The notes under the pieces: generated by a model
Told to the model about the DNA's origin: nothing
Seen by the model: the letters and a program-made list of their open reading frames with translations, nothing else
Database searches by the model: none
NCBI GenBank assembly: GCA_015487255.1
Contig: WFQA01000298.1
Location: forward strand, 1 to 29,576
DNA from: Paracoccaceae bacterium
GTDB lineage: Bacteria > Pseudomonadota > Alphaproteobacteria > Rhodobacterales > Rhodobacteraceae
Direction: 5' to 3'
Length of the DNA: 29,576 bases
Program-made: the position numbers and the translations under genes
In this document: in pieces, positions 7,271 through 15,369 of the stretch
How positions within the stretch are numbered: position 1 is the stretch's first letter
Layout of the letters: the number at the start of each line of letters is the position of its first letter

Positions 7271-7295
7271 CGGGCCTCTCCAAAAGGGTAATATA

Positions 7296-8690
7296 ATGTC
7301 AGACAAAAAGAGCGCAAATGCAATGTGGGGCGGGCGGTTTTCTGCGGGGCCGGATGCCATTATGGAGGCGATAAATGCTTCCATTGGTTATGATCAAAAG
7401 ATGGCCAGGCAGGATATTGAAGGCTCCCGCGCCCACGCGGCCATGCTGGCTGCCCGGGGTATCATCAGTGATAGCGATGCGCGGGCCATTCGGGAAGGGC
7501 TGCTCACGGTATTGTCAGAGATCGAGACGGGGGCGTTTGAATTTTCAGCCGCGCTGGAGGATATTCACATGAATGTCGAGGCGCGGCTGACCGCGCTGGT
7601 CGGCCCGGCGGCGGGGCGGCTGCATACGGCGCGCTCGCGCAATGATCAGGTGGCGACGGATTTCAGGCTCTGGGTGCGCGGGCAGATGGATGCGGCGATC
7701 GAGGGGCTAAGCGCGCTGATGCAGGCTTTTGTGGCGCAGGCCGAAGCCGGGGCGGATATGGTGATGCCGGGGTTTACCCATTTGCAGGTGGCGCAGCCGG
7801 TGACATGGGGCCACCATATGATGGCCTATGTGGAGATGTTTGCCCGGGATCGTTCGCGCTTTATTGATGCGCGGGCGCGGATGAATGAAAGCCCGCTCGG
7901 TGCGGCGGCGCTGGCGGGCACCTCCTTTCCGATTGACCGGGAGATGACGGCCGATGCGCTGGGTTTCGAGCGGCCGATGGCCAATTCGCTCGATGCGGTC
8001 TCGGACCGGGATTTCGCCCTGGAGTTTTTGGCTTCATGTTCGATTTGTGCAACTCACATTTCACGAATTGCAGAAGAACTTGTGATTTGGTCTTCGGCCC
8101 AGTTTCGATTTGTGACAATTTCAGATCGGTTTTCCACCGGTTCATCCATCATGCCGCAAAAGAAAAACCCCGATGCGGCGGAGCTTTTGCGTGCCAAGGT
8201 CGGGCGAATCAATGGATCCTTGATAGCATTGCTGACCATTATGAAAGGCCTGCCGCTGGCCTATTCAAAGGATATGCAGGAAGACAAGGAGCAGGTGTTT
8301 GATGCGGCTGACAGCCTGATGCTCTCATTGGCCGCTCTCACCGGCATGGTGGCCGATATGCGCCCCAACCCCGCGCCATTGCGCCTGGCGGCGGCGAGCG
8401 GGTTTTCTACCGCGACCGATCTGGCGGATTGGCTGGTGCGTGCGCTCAACATGCCGTTTCGCGATGCGCATCATGTGACCGGCGCATTGGTGAAAATGGC
8501 CGAAGATCAAGGGGTTGACCTGCATGAGCTGAGCCTTGCACAGATGCAATCGGTTGAACCAAGCATCGGTGAAGCGGTTTATGAAGTGCTGGGGGTGGAT
8601 AACTCGGTGGCCAGCCGCACCAGCTATGGCGGCACGGCCCCTGCGCAGGTAAAAGCGCAAATCGCGCGCTGGAGGGAATCGTTGAAATGA
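7296..8690 (+). CDS. argH: Argininosuccinate lyase
   Basis: Last enzyme of arginine synthesis: splits argininosuccinate into arginine and fumarate, in the cytoplasm as a homotetramer. It has 464 residues, normal length. Signatures are MWGGRF near the N-terminus, the substrate-loop SRNDQVATD, the catalytic-base region [16 protein letters not shown], and the fumarase/lyase superfamily signature [11 protein letters not shown]. The ATG at 7296 gives the standard [14 protein letters not shown] start with AAAAGGG upstream. The stop overlaps the ATG of the small lipoprotein (ATGA, 8687-8690), which starts a run of close-packed genes reaching lysA. Confidence 0.97.
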   Translation: MSDKKSANAMWGGRFSAGPDAIMEAINASIGYDQKMARQDIEGSRAHAAMLAARGIISDSDARAIREGLLTVLSEIETGAFEFSAALEDIHMNVEARLTALVGPAAGRLHTARSRNDQVATDFRLWVRGQMDAAIEGLSALMQAFVAQAEAGADMVMPGFTHLQVAQPVTWGHHMMAYVEMFARDRSRFIDARARMNESPLGAAALAGTSFPIDREMTADALGFERPMANSLDAVSDRDFALEFLASCSICATHISRIAEELVIWSSAQFRFVTISDRFSTGSSIMPQKKNPDAAELLRAKVGRINGSLIALLTIMKGLPLAYSKDMQEDKEQVFDAADSLMLSLAALTGMVADMRPNPAPLRLAAASGFSTATDLADWLVRALNMPFRDAHHVTGALVKMAEDQGVDLHELSLAQMQSVEPSIGEAVYEVLGVDNSVASRTSYGGTAPAQVKAQIARWRESLK

Positions 8691-8806
8691 TCAATATTAA
8701 GAAAATTGTTACAATTCTCCTGTTTGTTAGCTTTCCGTTAATCATTTCGGGGTGTGGTGTGAAGGGCGACCCTTTGGTTCCTGCGGCCTCGGTTGCTGCC
8801 CCATAA
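8687..8806 (+). CDS. lptM: LptM-like small outer-membrane lipoprotein
   Basis: A 39-residue lipoprotein precursor too short for most gene callers. Lys-Lys at 5-6 and a hydrophobic run (about 7-20) lead to a lipobox ISGC with Cys 23, followed by GVKGDPLVP. This is the conserved GCGxKGPLxxP core of LptM (YifL in Escherichia coli), a lipoprotein that helps mature the LptD lipopolysaccharide translocon. LptM-like genes are commonly found near lysA or dapF, as here with lysA three genes on. It overlaps the argH stop by four bases, so it is coupled to argH. The match is by motif and context only. Confidence 0.8.
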   Translation: MINIKKIVTILLFVSFPLIISGCGVKGDPLVPAASVAAP

Positions 8807-8842
8807 CAGCCGCCGGCGAGGTGGCCAGACGGAAGGTTACTT

Positions 8843-9400
8843 ATGTTTCTCACGTGCCGAAATTTGTTTGTTGCCGCGCTTGCGGCCAGTATTTTTTCCG
8901 GGCCTGGCATGGCGCAAACCGCGCTGCGCGGGCCGATTATATTGACTGTCAGCGGCAATATTTCCAAACCGTCACGCGGAGCGGTGGACCCGGCATTTGA
9001 TAAATTCTTTGCCTATAACGAGGTCGAGTTCGAAAAAGCGGCGCAGTTTGATTTTGCCGCGCTGCAGGGCATTGGCATGGTTTCTGTAAATGCGGATTTC
9101 CCGATGGGGGGCAGGGTGCATGCCTATGAAGGCCCGCTGCTGGCCGATGTTCTGGCCGCTGCCGGGGCGGAGGGGGGCACTGTTACCATCCGTGCGCTTG
9201 ATGGTTATGCAGTGGAGCTTGATTATGCCGAGGCGGTGGCCAATGGCGCGGTGCTGGCGCTCAGACATGACGGCATGCCATTTGCGCTCGGGGATTATGG
9301 CCCGACACATCTGGTGTTTCCGCGCGCGGACCGGGCTGACCTGGCGGAGATGAATGATGATAACTGGGTTTGGTCGATCTACCAGATCCATGTAGAATAA
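8843..9400 (+). CDS. Secreted molybdopterin-binding-domain-like protein
   Basis: A 185-residue exported protein. A signal peptide with likely cleavage at GMAQ-T (around residue 25) precedes a single domain resembling the oxidoreductase molybdopterin-binding (sulfite oxidase-like) fold: LTVSGNI near 35, YEGPLLADVLAAAGA near 98, IRALDGYAVELDYAEA, then GPTHLVFPR and WVWSIYQIHV. It is much shorter than a sulfite oxidase and no cofactor-ligating Cys is visible in the domain, so catalysis is doubtful and binding of cofactor is unproven. A GGAAGG precedes the ATG. It lies 36 bp after the lptM-like gene and before a DUF2834 gene, in a cluster ending with lysA. Confidence 0.75.
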   Translation: MFLTCRNLFVAALAASIFSGPGMAQTALRGPIILTVSGNISKPSRGAVDPAFDKFFAYNEVEFEKAAQFDFAALQGIGMVSVNADFPMGGRVHAYEGPLLADVLAAAGAEGGTVTIRALDGYAVELDYAEAVANGAVLALRHDGMPFALGDYGPTHLVFPRADRADLAEMNDDNWVWSIYQIHVE

Positions 9401-9448
9401 CTTGCCCCGCCCCCTTTGAGGCGATATGGCGGGGGCAAGGGGGATAAG

Positions 9449-9763
9449 ATGTCCAAACTACGTATGTTCTATCTGGCCATGAGCATCATCGGGGCGATTG
9501 TGCCGCTGTTTTTTGTGTTTGGCTGGCTGCGTGATGGCGGGGCATTGCTGGGGCTGCTGGCAGCCTGGAGCAGCAACGGCGCCAGCACGGGGCTGATGTG
9601 GGATATGTTCATCGCTGCGTTTGTGCTGATGGTTTTCGCGATTTCCGAGTGTATCTACCGGCGCGACTATTTCCCGCTTGTGGCCCTGCCTGTCACCGTT
9701 ATGATCGGGCTTTCCAGCGGCTTGCCGCTTTACCTGTTTTTGCGCACGAGATCACGAGACTGA
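9449..9763 (+). CDS. DUF2834 integral membrane protein
   Basis: A 104-residue hydrophobic protein with three likely membrane helices, at about residues 5-25, 45-65 and 70-95. The pattern FYLAMSIIGAIVPLFFVFGWL, then SNGASTGLMWDMFIAAF, then the ISECIYRRDYFP loop fits DUF2834. Its function is unknown. The ATG at 9449 is chosen because GGGGGA sits just upstream; an in-frame start eleven codons earlier would add a glycine-rich, non-conserved leader. The stop codon overlaps the lysA ATG by one base (TGATG), implying coupling. Confidence 0.8.
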   Translation: MSKLRMFYLAMSIIGAIVPLFFVFGWLRDGGALLGLLAAWSSNGASTGLMWDMFIAAFVLMVFAISECIYRRDYFPLVALPVTVMIGLSSGLPLYLFLRTRSRD

Positions 9764-11034
9764 TGGACCATTTTATCTATAATAACGGGGTGCTGCACGC
9801 CGAGGATGTATCTGTAAAAGAGATCGCGGCCAAGGTTGGCACGCCGTTTTACCTTTACTCCACTGCCACCTTGCAGCGGCATTACACCGTGTTTGACGAG
9901 GCGCTTGACGGGCTGGAACACAAGATATTCTATGCAATGAAGGCCAATGACAACATGGCGGTGCTGCGGGTGCTGGCGGGCATGGGCGCGGGTATGGACG
10001 TGGTTTCGGGCGGCGAATATGCCAAGGCGCGCGCCGCCGGGGTGGCTGGTGATATGATCGTGTTTTCCGGTGTGGGCAAAACCGAAGCCGAGATGTGGCA
10101 GGTGCTCAATGGCGGTATTCGCCAGTTCAACGTGGAAAGCGAGCCGGAGCTGCGCCTGCTGAGCAAAGTGGCCAGCGCGCAGGGCAAGGTTGCGCCGATC
10201 ACGCTGCGGGTCAACCCCGATGTCGATGCCAAAACCCATGCCAAGATCGCCACCGGCAGGTCGGAAAACAAATTTGGCATCCCGATGGCCAAGGCGCGCG
10301 AAGCCTATGCCGAGGCCGCCAGCCTGCCGGGGTTGGAGGTGGTGGGGATCGATGTGCATATCGGCAGCCAGCTCACCGATCTGGCCCCTTACCGGCTGGC
10401 ATTTTCAAAAGTGGCGGAGCTGGCCGAGGCCCTGCGCGCTGACGGCCATGATATCCGCCGCCTTGATCTTGGCGGCGGGCTGGGCATTCCCTATCAGCGC
10501 TCCAACGAGGCCCCGCCCCTGCCGGTGGAATACGGGCAGGTGATCCGCGAGACGGTTGGCCATCTGGGCTGCGAGATAGAGATCGAGCCGGGGCGGCTGA
10601 TCGCCGGCAATGCCGGGCTGCTGGTCTCCAGCGTGATTTACCTCAAGCAGGGCGAGGGGCGGAATTTTCTGATCATCGATGCGGCGATGAACGATCTCAT
10701 CCGCCCGGCGATGTATGAGGCGCATCATGATATCATCGCGGTGGAGGAGCCGGAAATCGGGGTGGAACCGGCCCCGGTGGATATCGTTGGCCCGATCTGT
10801 GAAAGCGGCGATACCTTCAGCAAATCCCGGCTGATGCCGCCGCTCAAAAGCGGTGATCTGGTGGCGTTTCGCTCTGCCGGGGCTTATGGCGCGGTGATGG
10901 CTTCGGAATATAACGCCCGCCCGCTGATCCCCGAGGTGCTGGTGCAGGGTGATCAATTTGCCGTGGTTCGCCCGCGCCCCACCTATGAAGAAATGATTTC
11001 CCGCGATACAATCCCCCATTGGATGGAATCATAA
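9763..11034 (+). CDS. lysA: Diaminopimelate decarboxylase
   Basis: PLP enzyme that decarboxylates meso-diaminopimelate to L-lysine, the last step of lysine synthesis. It has 423 residues, normal length. The PLP lysine is K60 (FYAMKAN); other signatures are HIGSQ (substrate/PLP barrel), LDLGGGLGIPY (phosphate loop), EPGRLIAGNAG and CESGDTF with C346, which acts across the dimer interface. The ATG at 9763 overlaps the DUF2834 stop. Nine bases separate its stop from the TIGR02302 gene. lysC, the first committed step of the aspartate pathway, lies about 15 kb further on. Confidence 0.97.
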   Translation: MDHFIYNNGVLHAEDVSVKEIAAKVGTPFYLYSTATLQRHYTVFDEALDGLEHKIFYAMKANDNMAVLRVLAGMGAGMDVVSGGEYAKARAAGVAGDMIVFSGVGKTEAEMWQVLNGGIRQFNVESEPELRLLSKVASAQGKVAPITLRVNPDVDAKTHAKIATGRSENKFGIPMAKAREAYAEAASLPGLEVVGIDVHIGSQLTDLAPYRLAFSKVAELAEALRADGHDIRRLDLGGGLGIPYQRSNEAPPLPVEYGQVIRETVGHLGCEIEIEPGRLIAGNAGLLVSSVIYLKQGEGRNFLIIDAAMNDLIRPAMYEAHHDIIAVEEPEIGVEPAPVDIVGPICESGDTFSKSRLMPPLKSGDLVAFRSAGAYGAVMASEYNARPLIPEVLVQGDQFAVVRPRPTYEEMISRDTIPHWMES

Positions 11035-11043
11035 AGGCCGGAT

Positions 11044-13488
11044 ATGCAGCCCAAGCTCACATTTACCGAGGCAAACCGGCGGCGCAAGCTGCTGCGGGGC
11101 TTGCGTGGGCGCATTGCCCTGACCAAGCTCAGCCTGGTGCTGGAGAGCTTTCTGCGCAGCTTTTGGCCCTTGCTGACGCTTTTGGGTTTTGCCTATGCCG
11201 CGCTGGCCTTTGGCGCGCTGATGGTGGTGCCGCCGCAACTGGTGCTGGGGGCTTTGGGGCTGACCGGGCTGATGGCTTTGTGGTTTACCTATCGCGGCTT
11301 CAAATCCTTTTCGCTGCCGAGCCAAAGCCAAGCGCTTGAAAAGCTTGATGAAAGCCTGAAAAATCATCCGATTGCCAGCATGCAGGACAACCCGGCGATC
11401 AATCAGGGTGATCCGCTGGCCAAGGCCTTATGGGCGGCCCATATTGATGAAATGCAGGCACAGGCGGCCCATGCCCGCGCCCCGCTGCCCGCGCCAAACC
11501 TGCCAAAAAGAGACCGCTCCGGCCTGCGCCTGCTGGCCCTGACCTTTGTGATCATGGCCCTGCTTTTTGCCCCGCGCATCGGGGTGCAGGGCTTGCAGGC
11601 CACCCTTGGCGGTGAGGTCGCGGCCACCACCCCGAGCGTGGCGATAGAGGCCTGGGCCAGCCCGCCGGCCTATACCGGCAAACCTGCGATCTACCTTACC
11701 GAGTTGCAGCCCGGCGCGCGGGTCGAGCTGCCCATTGGCAGTGAAATCACCCTGCGCACCTATGGTAACGGCGCTTTTTCGCTCACCGAAGCGGTGAGCG
11801 GCACGGCTACCGCCCTGACTGCCCCCACGCCGGATACCCCGCCGCGCGATGCCCGCTTTCTGGTGCAGCAAGACGGTATGATCGAGGTGTTTGACGGCAA
11901 CACCCCGCTTGGGCAATGGCAGGTTTCGATGCTGGCTGACCTGCCGCCAAGTATTGCCGCGCCGGAGGGGGTTTCGAAATCCCGCGAGGGGGAGCTTTCC
12001 ATCGGCTATACCGCCAGCGATGATTACGGCATTGCCAGCACCCGCTATGTGATCCGCCCCGAGCTGGCCAAGGTCAACCGCATTTATGGGCTGGCCCCCG
12101 ATCCCGCCGCCATGCCGGGGGATTACACCGGCGAATTGCCGCTGCCCTTCAGTCAGGAACTGACCGAAATAGAAGAAACCCTGCTGGCGGATTTTTCCAA
12201 GGAAATGTGGGCCAACCTGCCGGTGACGATCACGCTCGAAGTCACCGACGGGGCCGGGCAAACCGCCAGTATCGAGCTGGAGAGCGCGGCGCTGCCGGCG
12301 CTGAGCTTCTTTGATGAACTGGCCGCGGCCATTGTCGAGCAGCGGCGCGATCTGCTGTGGTCTCCCGAGAATGACCGCCGGGTCTCGCAGGTGCTGCGCG
12401 CGATAAGCTACCAGCCCGAAGAGGGGCTTTTCCCCAGTGCTTCCAGCTATTTGCTGCTGCGCAGCGCGATCCGGCGCATGGGCTACCAGATGGAGGACGG
12501 GCTGAGGGAAGAGGAGCGGGTGGCGCTTGCCGAGCTGCTCAGGAAAATCGCGCTCCTGATCGAGAACGGCGATCTGAGCGGGTCCGAGGCGCGGCTGCGG
12601 CGCGCGCAAGAGCGGCTGAGCCAGGCGCTGGAAAACGGCGCGACCGATGAGGAAATCGCCGGGCTGATGGATGATCTGCGCGCCGCCACCGAGGAATATC
12701 TCGACGAGCTGGCCCAGAACATGGACCCCAACCAGCAGGCACAGGGGCAGCAGGGGCAGAGCATCACCACTGACCAGTTGCAGGAAATGCTCGACCGTTT
12801 GCAGGAACTGTCGGAAAACGGCCAGCGGGCAGAGGCGCAGCAACTGCTCGACGAGATCCGCCGTTTCATGGAAAACATGCAGATGACCCAAGGCTCGGGC
12901 AGCGGCCAGCCGCGGCGCAATTCCGAGCAGCAGCAGTTGCAGGATGGCATTCAGGAGCAGCAGGAGCTTTCCGACGAGGCGTTCCGGCAGCTTCAGGAGC
13001 AATTCGGCCGCCCGGGGCAGGAGCAGCAGCAGGGCGAGGGGCGCTCATTGGCCGAGCGGCAGGAGCAATTGCGCCAGTTCATCGAGGAATTGCAGCAGCA
13101 GGGCGGTGGTGGCGATGCGCTGAGCGAGGCCGAGCGCAACATGGGCGAGGCCCGCGACCGGCTGCGCGAGGGGGATTTCTCCGGCGCGTTTGACGAGCAG
13201 GCGCAGGCGATGGAAAACATGCGCCAAACCCTGCGCGACCTGGAAAACCAAGAACAGGCCGGGCAAAGCGGGGCTGATGGCGAGGTGACCAGCGAGCGCG
13301 ACCAATATGACCCGCTGGGCCGCCCGATTGGCAATCGCGGCCGGGCGGATGGCGATACCGCGGTGCCTGATCAGAACGCCTCGGAACGGGCGCGCGAATT
13401 GCTGGATGAAATCCGCCGCCGTAAGGGCGAAAGCCAGCGCCCGGCCGAGGAGCTGGATTACCTCGACCGTTTGCTTGACCGGTTTTAG
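11044..13488 (+). CDS. TIGR02302/DUF4175 family membrane protein
   Basis: A large alphaproteobacterial protein of unknown function, 814 residues. Three membrane helices are visible, at about 41-62, 65-84 and 160-180, preceded by a basic N-terminus (NRRRKLLRGLRGR). A beta-rich extracytoplasmic middle, about 190-420, includes YTASDDYGIAS and VEAWASPPAYTGKP. After about residue 440 the chain becomes helical and from about 560 to 690 extremely rich in Gln and Glu (runs such as QQQQ and EQQQGEG), with coiled-coil character. It directly follows lysA, a pairing I recall as common in Rhodobacterales. The arrangement suggests an envelope-anchored scaffold, which is inference. AAAGG precedes the ATG. 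Confidence 0.9.
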   Translation: MQPKLTFTEANRRRKLLRGLRGRIALTKLSLVLESFLRSFWPLLTLLGFAYAALAFGALMVVPPQLVLGALGLTGLMALWFTYRGFKSFSLPSQSQALEKLDESLKNHPIASMQDNPAINQGDPLAKALWAAHIDEMQAQAAHARAPLPAPNLPKRDRSGLRLLALTFVIMALLFAPRIGVQGLQATLGGEVAATTPSVAIEAWASPPAYTGKPAIYLTELQPGARVELPIGSEITLRTYGNGAFSLTEAVSGTATALTAPTPDTPPRDARFLVQQDGMIEVFDGNTPLGQWQVSMLADLPPSIAAPEGVSKSREGELSIGYTASDDYGIASTRYVIRPELAKVNRIYGLAPDPAAMPGDYTGELPLPFSQELTEIEETLLADFSKEMWANLPVTITLEVTDGAGQTASIELESAALPALSFFDELAAAIVEQRRDLLWSPENDRRVSQVLRAISYQPEEGLFPSASSYLLLRSAIRRMGYQMEDGLREEERVALAELLRKIALLIENGDLSGSEARLRRAQERLSQALENGATDEEIAGLMDDLRAATEEYLDELAQNMDPNQQAQGQQGQSITTDQLQEMLDRLQELSENGQRAEAQQLLDEIRRFMENMQMTQGSGSGQPRRNSEQQQLQDGIQEQQELSDEAFRQLQEQFGRPGQEQQQGEGRSLAERQEQLRQFIEELQQQGGGGDALSEAERNMGEARDRLREGDFSGAFDEQAQAMENMRQTLRDLENQEQAGQSGADGEVTSERDQYDPLGRPIGNRGRADGDTAVPDQNASERARELLDEIRRRKGESQRPAEELDYLDRLLDRF

Positions 13489-13491
13489 GGT

Positions 13492-13580
13492 GTTTTCAGT
13501 TCAAGTGGAATCGCAATTAGCTGCCTTTCGCTTCGCTCAAACGCGAATTGCGATGTTTTGTTTTAAGGTGAACTGGAAAC
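13492..13580. repeat. 89-bp nested imperfect palindrome
   Basis: The outer arms GTTTTCAGTTCA (13492-13503) and TGAACTGGAAAC (13569-13580) are complementary at 11 of 12 positions. The inner arms ATCGCAATT (13510-13518) and AATTGCGAT (13546-13554) are perfectly complementary. It fills the gap between the TIGR02302 stop and the EamA start, and its right arm contains the GGAA that would be the EamA ribosome site. It may be a terminator, a translation-control hairpin or a small repeat element. Confidence 0.6.
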
Positions 13581-13586
13581 GCTTTA

Positions 13587-14474
13587 GTGCCTGATTTTCA
13601 AAACCCCGCACTGCGTGGCCATTTGGCGATGCTGCTTTTCTCGGCGCTTGTGGCCGGATCATTCGCGCTTGGGGCGCGGGTGGCCAACCTGATCGAACCG
13701 GCAGCGCTGAACGCGCTGAGGTTTTTGCTGGCGGCGGTGATTATCGGCACTTTTGTTGCGCTGGGGCCGGGGGTGAAGCGGCGGGATTTGCGCGCGCCGT
13801 GGCGGTATCTGCTGCTTGGCGGTCTGTTTGCGATTTACTTTGTGCTGATGTTTGAAGGGCTGAAAACCGCCGCGCCGGTCTCGGCCAGTGCGGTGTTTAC
13901 GCTTGCGCCGGTCATGGCCGCGGTTTTTGGCTGGCTGGTGTTGCGGCAGGTAACCACGCGGCGCATGGCGCTGGCGCTGGCGCTGGCGGCTGGCGGGGCG
14001 ATCTGGGTAATTTTTCGCGGGGATATCGGGGCGATTCTGGCTTTTGAAATCGGCCGGGGAGAGGTGATATTTTTCTTCGGCGTGGCTGCGCATGCGCTTT
14101 ATACCCCGATGATCCGCCGGCTCAACCGGGGCGAGCCGCCACTGGTTTTCACGCTGGGGATGCTGATTGCCGGATTTTTGGTTTTGTCGGTTTTTGGCGC
14201 GGGCAGCATCGCGGCAACCGATTTTGCCAGCCTGCCGCCACTTGTCTGGCTCACCATCGCTTATCTGACCATATTTGCCAGTGCGACCACGTTTTTTCTG
14301 CTGCAATATGCGGCGCTGCACCTGAAATCGGCCAAGGTGATGGCCTATACTTATCTGGTGCCCGCATGGGTGATTCTGTGGGAGGTGGCGCTGGGCGGGG
14401 CGATGGTGCCGCTGACGGTGCTTATCGGGGTGGCGGCGGTGGTTGTGGCGCTGGTGATGCTGCTGGAGGAATGA
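13587..14474 (+). CDS. EamA (DMT superfamily) transporter
   Basis: Inner-membrane permease of the drug/metabolite transporter superfamily, 295 residues with ten predicted helices arranged as two five-helix EamA repeats. Typical signs are ALNALRFLLAA near 45, the FEGLKTAAPVSASAVFTLAPVMAAVFGW stretch at about 90-117, and the second-repeat equivalent LKSAKVMAYTYLVPAWVILWEVALGG at about 247-272. The substrate is unknown; metabolite or amino-acid efflux is usual. The GTG at 13587 is preceded by GGAA at 13575-13578, inside the right arm of the palindrome; an ATG 14 codons later is the alternative. The stop is six bases from that of the convergent SDR gene. Confidence 0.88.
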   Translation: MPDFQNPALRGHLAMLLFSALVAGSFALGARVANLIEPAALNALRFLLAAVIIGTFVALGPGVKRRDLRAPWRYLLLGGLFAIYFVLMFEGLKTAAPVSASAVFTLAPVMAAVFGWLVLRQVTTRRMALALALAAGGAIWVIFRGDIGAILAFEIGRGEVIFFFGVAAHALYTPMIRRLNRGEPPLVFTLGMLIAGFLVLSVFGAGSIAATDFASLPPLVWLTIAYLTIFASATTFFLLQYAALHLKSAKVMAYTYLVPAWVILWEVALGGAMVPLTVLIGVAAVVVALVMLLEE

Positions 14475-14480
14475 GGCCCG

Positions 14481-15245
14481 TTACGGGATCAGGCCGATTT
14501 TACGGCGGATACCTTCATCCCGCAGGGCGATTTCCTGCCCGCAATAATCCGCCGCCGCGCCTTGGGCCAGCCATGAAACAGCCCGCGCGGGCCAACTGGG
14601 CGGGATATGCGCTGACGGGTCGAGCTGGCTGACCGGGTTGATGCCCGAAGCCTTGATGCTGACCTGCATATCGGTGGCCACTGTGCCGGGGCTGAGGCCA
14701 AGAATGCAGATATTGCTGCCCCCGGTCTCCAGATGGGCGCTTCGGGTCAGCATTGCAGCCCCGGCCTTGGCGGCGCAATAATGGCTCCAGCCTTCCAGCG
14801 GCTGGTGGGCGGCCCCGGATGAAATATTGATAATCAGCCCCGCGCCTTGCGCCTGCATGATCGGTAAAGCGCAATGCAACCCGTAATAGACCGCGTTGAG
14901 GTTGGTCTCGATGGTTTTGGCCCAGGCGCGCGGGTCACTCTCGGTTATTGTGGCAATCGGCTCGATCACCCCGGCGTTTTGCACCAGAATATCAAGACTG
15001 CCAAAGGTCTCCATGCAGCGGCGCACCACCACCTCCACCCCGAGATAGCGCGATACATCCGAGGCGAGACAGGCCGCCTTGCCACCCTGCGCATTGATCT
15101 TGGCGGCAATCGCCTCGATCGGGTCACGCGAGCGCGCGGTCAAAAACACCTGCGCGCCGAGCGAAGCCAGCTCATAGGCGGTGGCCTCGCCAATGCCGCG
15201 GCTGGCGCCGGTGATGATCGCGGTTTTTCCTGCTAGTGGTTTCAT
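14481..15245 (-). CDS. Short-chain dehydrogenase/reductase
   Basis: NAD(P)-dependent classical SDR, 254 residues. The cofactor loop TGASRGIG is at 12-19, the NAG motif reads QNAG at 90-92, and the catalytic residues are S142/S143 (INISSGAA), Y156 and K160 (HYCAAK). After the Rossmann strand the residues TARSRDP suggest NADPH preference, an inference from the Arg. SPGTVATDM follows, as in many clavaldehyde- or fabG-like SDRs. The substrate is unknown. The ATG at 15245 is supported by GGAGGTC just upstream. It is divergent from pmbA across 124 bp and convergent with the EamA gene. Confidence 0.88.
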   Translation of the reverse strand: MKPLAGKTAIITGASRGIGEATAYELASLGAQVFLTARSRDPIEAIAAKINAQGGKAACLASDVSRYLGVEVVVRRCMETFGSLDILVQNAGVIEPIATITESDPRAWAKTIETNLNAVYYGLHCALPIMQAQGAGLIINISSGAAHQPLEGWSHYCAAKAGAAMLTRSAHLETGGSNICILGLSPGTVATDMQVSIKASGINPVSQLDPSAHIPPSWPARAVSWLAQGAAADYCGQEIALRDEGIRRKIGLIP

Positions 15246-15318
15246 GTTGACCTCCGTTTTTGCGCAGATTGCGGGAGCGGCCCAAAAGGTGCAAGCCAAA
15301 ACTTGGTGGCGCTTGTAT

Positions 15319-15350
15319 GCGCGCGGTAAAACCCATAGGTTTTGCGCAAA
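15319..15350. repeat. Palindromes in the SDR/pmbA divergent region
   Basis: AAAACC (15328-15333) and GGTTTT (15338-15343) form a perfect stem around CATA, extended by flanking GCGC on both sides with a small bulge. The overlapping TTTGCGCAAA (15341-15350) is a perfect ten-base palindrome, 19 bp before the pmbA start. A second TTTGCGCA lies at 15258-15265, close to the SDR start. The symmetric placement could mean an operator, but TTGCGCA is common in this genome. Confidence 0.3.
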
Positions 15351-15369
15351 GCAAAATAAAGGAAAGCCG

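Noticed and set aside
11428..13002. A 524-codon open frame on the minus strand opposite the TIGR02302 gene
   Set aside because: It lies wholly antisense to a well-supported protein, has no recognisable domain, and such frames are expected from third-position GC bias.
15258..15348. TTTGCGCA pair as a specific operator for SDR and pmbA
   Set aside because: TTGCGCA strings recur often in coding sequence here, so beyond the local palindrome listed as a low-confidence feature I do not claim a regulator site.
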